The notes below the pieces were generated by a model. The model saw nothing but the letters and a program-made list of their open reading frames with translations, did not search any database and was not told the DNA's origin. Shown one piece after another: positions 6,821-12,978 of a stretch of 13,274 nt of DNA. Where the stretch lies: assembly GCA_025351205.1 (NCBI GenBank), contig JANXWI010000239.1:1-13274 (forward strand). The letters run 5' to 3'. The position numbers and the translations under genes were made by a program. The DNA comes from Deinococcus sp. (GTDB taxonomy: Bacteria; Deinococcota; Deinococci; Deinococcales; Deinococcaceae). The first letter of the stretch is position 1. Each line of letters begins with the position of its first letter.

Positions 6821-7945
6821 TCAGGCCAGCCCCAGGAACGCCCTGTAGCGCTCCAACTCGGTCTTCAGCGCCCGCTCGAAGGTGGCGGTGCGGCGCACAC
6901 CCGGAATCAGGCCCACGTCTGAAGTCAGCTCTCCCCCGTTCAGGCTCGGCCTGGTCACGCTCAGGTTGGCCCAGCCCACCGCCTTTCCGGCGTGCAGCAG
7001 TGGCAGGGCGTAGTAGCCCATGGTGCGTTTTTCGGGCTTGGTGTATGCCTCGAAGCGGTAGGCCCAGCCGTGCAGGTGCCCGAAGCGGCGGCGGTCCCAG
7101 ACCAGCGGGTCGAAGGGGGCCAGCAGACGGATTCCGGGCGGGGCCATCTGATCCAATCCCTCATCCTCAGGCCACAGGTAGGTCAGCCCCTCCACCGTTG
7201 CAGAGGCCAGCCAGCCGTCTTCCAGTTCTTTGAGGGCCAGGCGCAGTTCGGTCTGGAGGCCGGGCGCACCGTAGCCGCACAGCGAGATCAGGTAACCGAG
7301 ACTCTGGCGCGGCAGCGGGGCATAGAGCCGCGCCAGCAGCTGCACGATACCGAGCGCTCGTTCCTGGTGGCTCAGCGGTTCCGGCAGGTCAATCCTGGCC
7401 GGGCCGTAGACCTTGACGCCCTTTTCACGCCGGAGCACGCGCAGCTGGCCCCGGCGGTGCAGCGCCTCCAGGCTGCGGGTGGCGGCGTTGCTGCTGCCGC
7501 CCCAGTAGTTTCCGACCCGCGTCTTGCCGAACTCGGCCTCCAGCTGCCTGGGGTGGGCCTCGCCGCGTGCCCGCACGTAGTCCAGCACCTGCTCGCCCAG
7601 CCCCGGCGCGTCCTGCTCGATCTTCAGTTCACTCAGAGTGCGCGGGTGCAGCAGCCGGTGAACCTGATGGGTCACGAAGCCGTAGTTGGGCAGCATGTCC
7701 TCTTCCACGTCCAGCTCCGAGTACCGGCGCTCCAGTTCACCCGCCCGGTAGCCCCCCGGCTCACCCACCCGCACGCGCTGCATCAGGATCAAGTCCTGGG
7801 CGCGGGCCGGGGCGCGGATCGGGTCGGCCTGCACGAAGCCCAGACGGTCCATCGCCCCCTGAAGCGTCGCCCCCGTCTGCAAGGTGCGGGCGGCGGCGTG
7901 GTCACGCAGCTGGGCCAGGGTGAGGCCACTGGCAATAGATGTCAC
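6821..7945 (-). CDS. AlkX/YcaQ-type DNA glycosylase (winged-helix, HTH_42 family)
   Basis: This 374-residue protein belongs to the AlkZ/YcaQ superfamily, monofunctional glycosylases that excise bulky alkylated bases and unhook interstrand crosslinks. Family features are the N-terminal LTLAQLRDHAAART, then DRLGFVQADPIRAPARAQDL, then SELDVEEDMLPNYGFV. Central winged-helix repeats follow (EAHPRQLEAEFGKTRVGNYWGG), and the C-terminal core has LAPFDPLVWDRRRF, HGWAYRFEAYTKPEKRTMGY and GWANL. Residues 39-41 read Gln-Ala-Asp, the QxD catalytic motif of YcaQ/AlkX proteins rather than the QxQ of Streptomyces AlkZ. The chosen start is the GTG at 7945, because a TATGCT hexamer lies 6 nt upstream and the frame beyond (to 8107) overlaps xpt and is unlike the family. 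It is divergent from xpt across 82 bp. No secondary-metabolite genes are nearby, so a general repair role is likelier than self-resistance. Confidence 0.87.
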   Translation of the reverse strand: MTSIASGLTLAQLRDHAAARTLQTGATLQGAMDRLGFVQADPIRAPARAQDLILMQRVRVGEPGGYRAGELERRYSELDVEEDMLPNYGFVTHQVHRLLHPRTLSELKIEQDAPGLGEQVLDYVRARGEAHPRQLEAEFGKTRVGNYWGGSSNAATRSLEALHRRGQLRVLRREKGVKVYGPARIDLPEPLSHQERALGIVQLLARLYAPLPRQSLGYLISLCGYGAPGLQTELRLALKELEDGWLASATVEGLTYLWPEDEGLDQMAPPGIRLLAPFDPLVWDRRRFGHLHGWAYRFEAYTKPEKRTMGYYALPLLHAGKAVGWANLSVTRPSLNGGELTSDVGLIPGVRRTATFERALKTELERYRAFLGLA

Positions 7946-7951
7946 GACGAC

Positions 7952-7957
7952 AGCATA
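7952..7957 (-). promoter_or_regulatory. -10 element TATGCT of the AlkX-like gene; decides a GTG start
   Basis: Reading the minus strand, TTTTATGCT is followed after 6 nt by GTG (7945-7943). This is the same -10 and spacing as upstream of the quinone oxidoreductase gene. No good -35 is seen. Confidence 0.5.
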
Positions 7958-8013
7958 AAACAATCCGCCCACAATGTTGCTACCTAAGCCGGAGCGCGTG
8001 AACCCGTAACCGG

Positions 8014-8019
8014 TAGCAT
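8014..8019 (+). promoter_or_regulatory. -10 element TAGCAT of xpt (leaderless)
   Basis: TAGCAT ends 8 nt before the ATG at 8028, and no Shine-Dalgarno sequence is present. With so short a leader, a purine riboswitch is excluded for this start. Confidence 0.45.
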
Positions 8020-8027
8020 GAACGCCA

Positions 8028-8609
8028 ATGCAGAGTCTTGTCGAGGCGATACGGGAACACGGGGTCATTCTGCCGGGAGGCATACTGAAGGTCGATGGGC
8101 TGGTCAACCATCAGCTGCTGCCGCACATAACCAAGTCCATGGGCAGGCAGTTCGCCGCTCACTTCCGGCCCCTGGCCCCGACCAAGATAGTGACCATCGA
8201 GGTGAGCGGCATCGCGCCCGCCATCGTGACGGCCATCGAGCTGGGCGTACCGATGGTCTACGCCCGCAAAAAGAGGCCCATCACCATGCACGAGCTGGCC
8301 TTTCACGCCCAGAGTGTGAGCCGCACCAAAGGCGGCGTGGTCGATCTGTACATCTCTGGCGAGTACCTGGGGCCACAGGACCGGGTGGTGGTGATCGACG
8401 ACTTCCTGGCGAGCGGCGGCACCCTGCTGGCCCTGCACAGCATGATCGTTCAGAGTGGCGCGGCGCTGCTGGGCCTGGGCTGCGTGATCGAGAAGAGTTT
8501 CGAGGGCGGGCGCGAAAAGCTGGCCCACCTGGGCGTGCCGATTCACACGCTCGCCAACATCGTGCGGATGAGCGAGCTGGAGGGCGTGGTGGTCGAAAGC
8601 GGCAGGTAA
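8028..8609 (+). CDS. xpt: Xanthine phosphoribosyltransferase
   Basis: The enzyme converts xanthine and PRPP to XMP in purine salvage, in the cytosol. The 193 residues match the Bacillus-type Xpt length. The N-terminus MQSLVEAIREHGVILPGGIL and VDGLVNHQLLPHI are typical of Xpt rather than of adenine phosphoribosyltransferase. The conserved KIVTIEVSGIAPAIVTA and the region MVYARKKRPITMH precede the PRPP-binding loop VVVIDDFLASGGT (residues 120-132, Asp124-Asp125). The C-terminus has GVPIHTLANIVRMSELEG. Such proteins share a fold with PurR repressors, but there is no N-terminal winged helix. The gene is divergent from the AlkX-like gene and appears to be transcribed alone; a repeat-rich gene-free stretch follows. 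Confidence 0.93.
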   Translation: MQSLVEAIREHGVILPGGILKVDGLVNHQLLPHITKSMGRQFAAHFRPLAPTKIVTIEVSGIAPAIVTAIELGVPMVYARKKRPITMHELAFHAQSVSRTKGGVVDLYISGEYLGPQDRVVVIDDFLASGGTLLALHSMIVQSGAALLGLGCVIEKSFEGGREKLAHLGVPIHTLANIVRMSELEGVVVESGR

Positions 8610-8655
8610 AGCCGCCGCCAGATCAGAACGGTACGGCCTGCCCTGCCTCATCGAC

Positions 8656-8776
8656 GGTTCGGACGGTTTTCCTGGCTCCAGATACGGTGAATCGGAAAAA
8701 TGCAGTCTGGAATGTCGAGTTTGGTCACTCCTTCTCCAGAGGAGCGGCGTAACGGCAGCGTCCGCTCCGTTCAGCC
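8656..8776. repeat. MITE-like dispersed repeat, copy 2 (inverted, diverged)
   Basis: It begins with GGTTCGGACGGTT (8656-8668), which matches the copy-1 end GGTTTGGACAGTC at 10 of 13 positions. It then carries ATCGGAAAAATGCAGTCTGG, the counterpart of CGGAAAAACATTGTCTGG on the minus strand of copy 1. The 55-nt core 8676-8730 is 60 percent identical to copy 1, with many differences being transitions. The right end is not well conserved, so 8776 is an approximate boundary. Confidence 0.5.
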
Positions 8777-8881
8777 CAGGAAGCGGGCAAGCGTCGTCAT
8801 ACGGTCAAGCGTGGGCAACGTCCAGGCGCCTGCTGGGGAAGAGTAGCGTGGTCATCCACGTCCGGTCACGACAACAGCCGT

Positions 8882-8947
8882 TCTGGACAAGGCACCGCGC
8901 TGCTCTGAACAAGACGGGCGCTGTTCTCGCCAAGAAGACGGCGCGGC
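8882..8947. repeat. Three degenerate ~22-bp tandem units upstream of the SARP-like gene
   Basis: Units 8882-8903 (TCTGGACAAGGCACCGCG...), 8904-8924 (TCTGAACAAGACGGGCG...) and 8925-8947 (TCTCGCCAAGAAGACGG...) share TCTG-x-x-CAAG followed by a G/C-rich CGCTG-like end. The period of 21-23 bp is about two helical turns. The array ends 62 bp before the -10 of the regulator gene. Confidence 0.45.
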
Positions 8948-9009
8948 TGAGCACGACGGCAGAAGGGCCGGGTTAAACCGGGTCCAGAACGAGGCGCAGG
9001 TTTCTCATC

Positions 9010-9015
9010 TATACT
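9010..9015 (+). promoter_or_regulatory. -10 element TATACT of the SARP-like regulator gene (leaderless)
   Basis: TATACT (5 of 6 matches to TATAAT) ends 5 nt before the ATG at 9021. AGGA touches the start codon and is too close to serve as a ribosome-binding site, so leaderless translation is likely. The -35 position is poor, which would fit dependence on an activator. Confidence 0.6.
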
Positions 9016-9020
9016 CAGGA

Positions 9021-12000
9021 ATGGCGCTTCATCTCTCGCTGTTCAGCCTTCCACGGGTACAGGACGGTGAGCAACAGGCCGCCTTTCCGCTGATCAAACC
9101 GACCTTCCTGCTGGTCTTTCTGGCGCTGCGGGGCGAATGGGTCAGCCGCGAGGAGCTGACGCGCCTGCTCAGGGGAGCGGACGACGAAGGGGCGTCTCTG
9201 GGCAGCCTGCGCCTGCTGCTCACGCGCGCGCGCCGTCTGGAGTCCGGCGGGTTCATGCTGGCCGGGGGTCTGGAAGCCCAGCCGCGCCGGGTGCGCTGGC
9301 AGGTCGCAAGCGACGTGAAGCTGTTCCGGCAATCCCTTGTCCAGCGGCGCTGGGCCGAGGCCACCAGCCTGTATGCCGCGCCGCTGCTGCACGGCCTTCC
9401 CACCGTGAATCTGCCCGGCGTGCAGGAGTGGCTCGACGGCGAGCGGGCCGCACTGCATGGTCTGTGGCTCGCCGCCGTGTCCGGCCATGAACAGGCGCTG
9501 CTGGAGAGCGGCAATGTGGACGAGGCCGCGCGGCTGCTGCGGCGGGCGCTGACGTTTGATCCGCTGTCGGAAGAAACGCTGCAACGTTTCGTGCGGGCCA
9601 GCGTACAGGCCGGAAGGCGAGAAGAAGCCCTGCACGCTGCCGAGCGCTTCACGGCGCGGCTCCAGAGCGACCTCGGCCTGACGCCGACACCGGCCACACT
9701 GACCCTGATCGAGATGGTTCGGCAGGCCGGGCCGAGCAGCGCGCCCGCGCCACCCTCCGGGGGCCAGGGTATCGGGAAGCAGGGTATGGGCGGCCAGGTC
9801 GCGCAGAGCCGGGCGGCGGCACTTCAGCCCGCACTGATCGGGCGCGGCGCGGAACGGCGCTCACTTCTCGCCCAGACGCAGAACGTGGTGCTGCTGTCAG
9901 GTGAGCCGGGGGTGGGCAAGACCCGGCTGCTGAGCGAACTCTGGCCGCCCGACACCTGGATACGTGGCGCCTGGATACGCTGCGCCGAGGGCCTGGAACA
10001 CCTGCCGTACTTTCCTGTCCTGAACGCCGTGCGCGCCCGGCTGCAAGACCTGCCCGACCTGGGCGCGTACGCCAGCGATCTGGCGCGGTTTCTTCCCGAA
10101 ATCACGGCGGCACCGTCAGGGCAGGAGGCGGACCACGACTCGCACAGGGTGCGGCTGTTCGAGGCCTTCGGGCGCGCCATCGGTGTTCTCCAGGCCGCAG
10201 GCACCGGGGGCGCGGCACAGACGCTGGTCATCGACGACCTTCAGTGGGCTGACGCGGGCACCCTCGAATGGCTGCGCTTCCTGGCCCAGCGTGGCGCGCG
10301 GGTCCAGGGGGCGTTCCGGTCCGGTGAGGTGGGCGAGGCCCTTAGGCAGACGCTCAGCGCGTTGGGCACCAACCTGAAGGTCGTGACGCTGGGGCCTCTG
10401 ACGAAACCGGAGGTCGTGCAGCTGGCGAGGGCCGCCGCGCCGATGCAGGAAGCTTCCGGACTGGCCGGGGCGACTGTACTGGCCAGGGCATCTGGGCCTT
10501 TCTTCGACTGGCTGCACCGCAGCAGCGGCGGCAATCCGCTGTTCGTGCTGGAGTGGCTGCGGGCGCGCCAGCACGGTACGTCCGCAGGGCCGCAGCCTTC
10601 CGAACCCGACCCCGGACCGCTGGATATTCGCCAGCTGGATATTCGGCAGCTGGACGCCCGGCAGCTCGAAACGCTGCGCCCACCGCCCGCGCTCTCGGAA
10701 CTGGCGCTGCGCCGGATCGCTGGCCTGGGTGCCGAGGACCGCCGGGTGCTGGACGTGGCGAGCGTGCTGGGCAGCGCCCTGACGCCCGCGCGGCTGGCCC
10801 GTGTGCTGGAACTCTCCGAGTGGGAGGTCAGCGCCGCCCTGACGCAGGCCGCAGAACGTGGCCTGCTGCGCGGCGAGGCGTTTGCCCACGACCTGTTCCG
10901 GCACGCGCTGTACGGCGAGCTGCCTGAGGTGCACAGGCGCTTTCTGCACGGCAGGGTGGCGCGGGCGCTGGAAGGCGACCTGGACGACCTGCTGCTGGCT
11001 GAACACGCCCACCTCGCAAATGATCAGGCGGCGGCGGCGCGGCTGTGGTTCAGGGTGGCGCGCTTCTCGTACGGGGCGGGGCGCGGCTTCGAGGACGAGG
11101 CGAGTGCCCTGTACCGGCGCGTCCTGACGCTCGGGGTACGGCCACCCGAGTGGTATCAGGCCTGCGCTTTCCTGGCGGTGCGGGAACGGGTGGCGGGCCG
11201 TGCGGACGAGGCCAGGGCGCTGATCGAAACGGTGGTGCGCGAGTCGAGCGACGCGCTGGCCCGCGCCATCGCCCGCGCCGAAGGGGCCTACCTGGCCTAC
11301 CTGGAGGGCGACATGGCCCAGGCCAGCGAACTGGCGCAGCTGGCCGCGCAGGAGGCCGCGCCGCTCGACGACTCCGTTCTGGCGCGCGATATCCTGCTCA
11401 TGCAGGCCAACATCGCGCACTACCGGGGCGAATATGATCTGGCCCTGGAGATCGCCCGGGGTGTGGTGCGGCAGCAGCGGCAGGAGGCGCTGAGCCACAG
11501 CCGCTGCAACTGGCTCAGCACGCTGGCGGCCAACCTGTGCGCCGTTGGGCAGTACGGGGAAGCGCTGGACCATTACCGCGAGCAACTGGAGGCGGCCAGG
11601 CACCTGGGCCTGCGGGCGCAGCAGGTCACGGCCAGCAGCGACATCATCGCCACGCTGCACGACCTGGGACGCATCCAGGAGGGCGTGCCGCTGGCCGAGG
11701 CGGCGCTCGAACTGGGGCAGTACAACGACACCTTTCCGCTGCGCTACCACCTGGCCCTGGCCTACAGCCGCGCCGGACGCGGGCCAGCGGCGCTGGAGCA
11801 GTTAGAACAGGTGATGAACTCACATTCGGTGAACATGCGGGCGCACGGGCTGGCGCTGCTGGCCGAGGTCCACAGCAGCCTCGGGGCGCGGGAGGCGACG
11901 CAGGCGGCACTGGAAGACGGCCTGACGCTGGCCGAGGGCTGCGACATTCTCACCGCCCGCGCCGTGGTGGTGATCGCCGTGTTGCAGTTCGCCGCCGCGC

Positions 12001-12146
12001 CGCTGCTGGTGCGGGCCGCGCCCCTGGTGGCTGAGTTGCGGACGCGCGCCCTGCCCGCCTATCTGCAAGGCGATTTCGTGTCGGCACTGGCCGTCCATGA
12101 AGGTTCGGCGGCCCGTGAAGGGGTGGTCCAGCCCGGACCTGCCTGA
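9021..12146 (+). CDS. Large SARP/BTAD-type transcriptional regulator with AAA ATPase and TPR region
   Basis: This is a 1041-residue cytosolic regulator. Residues about 1-95 form an OmpR/SARP-like winged helix (FLLVFLALRGEWVSREELTR ... LGSLRLLLTRARRL). Residues about 97-235 are a bacterial transcriptional activator domain (LLHGLPTVNLPGVQEWLDGE, LLRRALTFDPLSEETLQRFV, LGLTPTPATLTL). A Gly/Gln-rich linker (about 240-260) precedes the ATPase: Walker A GEPGVGKT (294-301, Lys300) and Walker B LVIDDLQWAD (402-411). A short insertion with LDIRQ LDIRQ LDARQ follows (534-548), then helical repeats of TPR character to about residue 1010. There is no C-terminal LuxR helix-turn-helix, so DNA binding must lie at the N-terminus. 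By analogy with AfsR-like proteins it should be an ATP-dependent transcription activator. No obvious target operon adjoins it, and autoregulation is possible. No ligand can be predicted. Confidence 0.88.
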   Translation: MALHLSLFSLPRVQDGEQQAAFPLIKPTFLLVFLALRGEWVSREELTRLLRGADDEGASLGSLRLLLTRARRLESGGFMLAGGLEAQPRRVRWQVASDVKLFRQSLVQRRWAEATSLYAAPLLHGLPTVNLPGVQEWLDGERAALHGLWLAAVSGHEQALLESGNVDEAARLLRRALTFDPLSEETLQRFVRASVQAGRREEALHAAERFTARLQSDLGLTPTPATLTLIEMVRQAGPSSAPAPPSGGQGIGKQGMGGQVAQSRAAALQPALIGRGAERRSLLAQTQNVVLLSGEPGVGKTRLLSELWPPDTWIRGAWIRCAEGLEHLPYFPVLNAVRARLQDLPDLGAYASDLARFLPEITAAPSGQEADHDSHRVRLFEAFGRAIGVLQAAGTGGAAQTLVIDDLQWADAGTLEWLRFLAQRGARVQGAFRSGEVGEALRQTLSALGTNLKVVTLGPLTKPEVVQLARAAAPMQEASGLAGATVLARASGPFFDWLHRSSGGNPLFVLEWLRARQHGTSAGPQPSEPDPGPLDIRQLDIRQLDARQLETLRPPPALSELALRRIAGLGAEDRRVLDVASVLGSALTPARLARVLELSEWEVSAALTQAAERGLLRGEAFAHDLFRHALYGELPEVHRRFLHGRVARALEGDLDDLLLAEHAHLANDQAAAARLWFRVARFSYGAGRGFEDEASALYRRVLTLGVRPPEWYQACAFLAVRERVAGRADEARALIETVVRESSDALARAIARAEGAYLAYLEGDMAQASELAQLAAQEAAPLDDSVLARDILLMQANIAHYRGEYDLALEIARGVVRQQRQEALSHSRCNWLSTLAANLCAVGQYGEALDHYREQLEAARHLGLRAQQVTASSDIIATLHDLGRIQEGVPLAEAALELGQYNDTFPLRYHLALAYSRAGRGPAALEQLEQVMNSHSVNMRAHGLALLAEVHSSLGAREATQAALEDGLTLAEGCDILTARAVVVIAVLQFAAAPLLVRAAPLVAELRTRALPAYLQGDFVSALAVHEGSAAREGVVQPGPA
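10620..10664 (+). repeat. 15-bp in-frame repeat, three units (LDIRQ)
   Basis: Units at 10620, 10635 and 10650 are variants of CTGGATATTCGCCAG. The first two differ at one base (CGC/CGG), and the third reads CTGGACGCCCGGCAG; a partial fourth (CTCGAA) follows. They encode LDIRQ, LDIRQ and LDARQ inside the regulator, between the ATPase core and the helical repeat region. Confidence 0.9.
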
Positions 12147-12239
12147 GAAATGATTCGGACGAGCCAGGCCACGGGCTGAACACCTGTCTCTGGGAGATGC
12201 CTGTATCCGGGGCACAGTCCATCTTGAGCCGCCATGAAA

Positions 12240-12277
12240 CGTTTGGGAAACGGCGCGCCGATAGCCTGAGCCAAACG
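12240..12277. repeat. 7-bp inverted repeat with inner GGCGCGCC palindrome
   Basis: CGTTTGG (12240-12246) and CCAAACG (12271-12277) are perfect complements around a 24-nt loop containing GGCGCGCC. A further TTGAG/CTCAA pair (12224-12228 / 12280-12284) lies outside, off register. It falls in the 245-bp gap between the regulator and the lipoprotein gene. It has no T-run, so it is a weak candidate for a rho-independent terminator or an operator. Confidence 0.35.
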
Positions 12278-12305
12278 CTCTCAATGCCCTCCTCAGTCTC
12301 CCCCG

Positions 12306-12334
12306 TTGCCTCCAGACACGACACCACGTTTAAG
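12306..12334 (+). promoter_or_regulatory. Possible promoter of the lipoprotein gene
   Basis: TTGCCT (12306-12311), a 17-bp spacer and TTTAAG (12329-12334) match -35 and -10 consensus at 4 of 6 positions each, giving a leader of about 50 nt. That agrees with this gene having a Shine-Dalgarno sequence, unlike most others here. Confidence 0.35.
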
Positions 12335-12375
12335 CGTCTCTGCCCGCCTTGGTACCCTGCGCTGTCCGCCTTTCT

Positions 12376-12380
12376 GGAGG
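12376..12380 (+). promoter_or_regulatory. Ribosome-binding site GGAGG for the lipoprotein gene
   Basis: GGAGG is 11 nt before the ATG at 12392. It selects this start over the upstream open frame, and the signal peptide begins exactly here. Confidence 0.7.
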
Positions 12381-12391
12381 AACAAAAAGCC

Positions 12392-12860
12392 ATGTCCAGA
12401 CGCTCCCCCGTGCTGTCCAGTTCCGCCCTGGTACTTGCCAGGCTGGCCCTGCTTCCACTGCTGTTCCTGGTCGCCTGCGGAGGCGGTTCAGTGCCCGTGG
12501 GTGGCACGCCGCCGGTCCCGGCCCCCGGCCCCGTGAACCCGGTGCCCAGCCCCACGCCAACTCCGGTGCCCACGCCGACCCCAGCCCCACTCCCTGCTGG
12601 GAGGGCTGGTGGCGGGCAACTATCAGGTCGCGGGCTGGCAGGATCTGAACGGCAACGGGCAGGTGGACACGGGCGAACCCTTCGGGATCTATGTCAACGC
12701 CGTGACCGGCAAGTCCGGAGTGAGCATCGACGCGGTGTCCCGCAGTGTGCTGGGCATCAATGTCCAGCTCAGGCCCCTCCAGACCACGGGCGCTGCCGCT
12801 GATCCGTCGGCTCCGTCCACCGCACGTGCCCTGGAGGCGGTGGTGAAACGGGTCAGGTGA
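12392..12860 (+). pseudogene. EF-hand-containing lipoprotein gene, split by a single-base frameshift
   Basis: Frame 1 starts at the ATG at 12392 with GGAGG 11 nt upstream. It reads MSRRSPVLSSSALVLARLAL then LPLLFLVAC-GGG, a lipoprotein signal peptide with lipobox LVAC, followed by a long Pro/Thr/Val linker (PVPSPTPTPVPTPTPAPLPAG). Around 12599-12605 (GGGAGGG) the meaningful sequence moves by one base. The new frame reads VAGNYQVAGWQDLNGNGQVD, then TGEPFGIYVNAVTGKSGVSI, and stops at 12858-12860. DLNGNGQVDTGE (12642-12677) is a canonical 12-residue EF-hand/dockerin-type calcium loop (D1, N3, N5, G6, V8, D9, E12). Removing one G gives a 155-residue product, an exported lipid-anchored protein of unknown function. 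Whether this is a real mutation, a sequencing error or slippage cannot be told. Confidence 0.72.
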
Positions 12861-12891
12861 AGTGACAGGCCAAATGAAGTGACAGGCCAGG
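12858..12891. repeat. 17-bp-period tandem repeat at the lipoprotein stop codon
   Basis: TGAAGTGACAGGCCA at 12858-12872 is repeated exactly at 12875-12889, 17 bp later. The first copy includes the TGA stop codon of the shifted lipoprotein frame. Confidence 0.92.
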
Positions 12892-12924
12892 TCAGGGGTC
12901 CAGGGCGAGCCACGCAGTCTAAAC

Positions 12925-12949
12925 CCCCCTTGGTCCACTCCTCAGGGGG
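12925..12949. repeat. C-run/G-run inverted repeat upstream of the last gene
   Basis: CCCCCT (12925-12930) pairs with AGGGGG (12944-12949) around a 13-nt loop. It could be a weak terminator for the lipoprotein gene, but no T-run follows. It ends 17 bp before the -10 of the next gene. Confidence 0.35.
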
Positions 12950-12966
12950 TCATGAGAGCCTATGCC

Positions 12967-12972
12967 TAAGCT
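12967..12972 (+). promoter_or_regulatory. -10 element TAAGCT of the general-stress-type gene (leaderless)
   Basis: TAAGCT ends 6 nt before the ATG at 12979. TATGCC just upstream (12961-12966) is a less well placed alternative. No Shine-Dalgarno sequence is present. Confidence 0.45.
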
Positions 12973-12978
12973 GATGGC

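Larger units (their letters stand above)
8610..9020. other. 411-bp gene-free stretch between xpt and the SARP-like regulator
   Basis: It holds the second copy of the MITE-like repeat (8656-8776), a short hairpin CGTGG-TCAT-CCACG (8847-8860), a degenerate ~22-bp triple repeat (8882-8947), the short palindrome GGTTAAACC, and the -10 of the downstream gene (9010-9015). One plus-strand frame is open through most of the stretch to a stop at 8974-8976. It has no ATG, no ribosome-binding site and only a late GTG (8848), so I do not call a gene. No clear terminator for xpt with a T-run is visible. Confidence 0.7.

Noticed and set aside
7946..8027. Purine riboswitch upstream of xpt
   Set aside because: The intergenic space is 82 bp, with a -10 8 nt before the ATG and no purine-aptamer core seen.
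8788..8812. CAAGCGT heptamer direct repeat (8788 and 8806) as a SARP binding site
   Set aside because: The 18-bp period does not fit the 11- or 22-bp period of SARP sites, and it lies about 200 bp from the promoter. Two 7-mers can recur by chance.
8581..8976. Plus-strand frame open across the xpt-SARP gap, ending at 8974-8976
   Set aside because: It has no ATG, only a late GTG (8848), no ribosome-binding site or -10, and no recognised sequence. It also runs through the dispersed repeat. Open frames of this size are common in GC-rich DNA.
10116..11750. 544-aa minus-strand frame over the SARP-like gene
   Set aside because: Shadow of the regulator gene; its composition is Arg/Gln/His-rich without motifs.
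12147..12391. Third copy of the MITE-like repeat after the SARP-like gene
   Set aside because: ATTCGGACGAGCCAGG resembles one terminus only weakly, and the CCAGAC and TTTTTCCG core blocks are absent.
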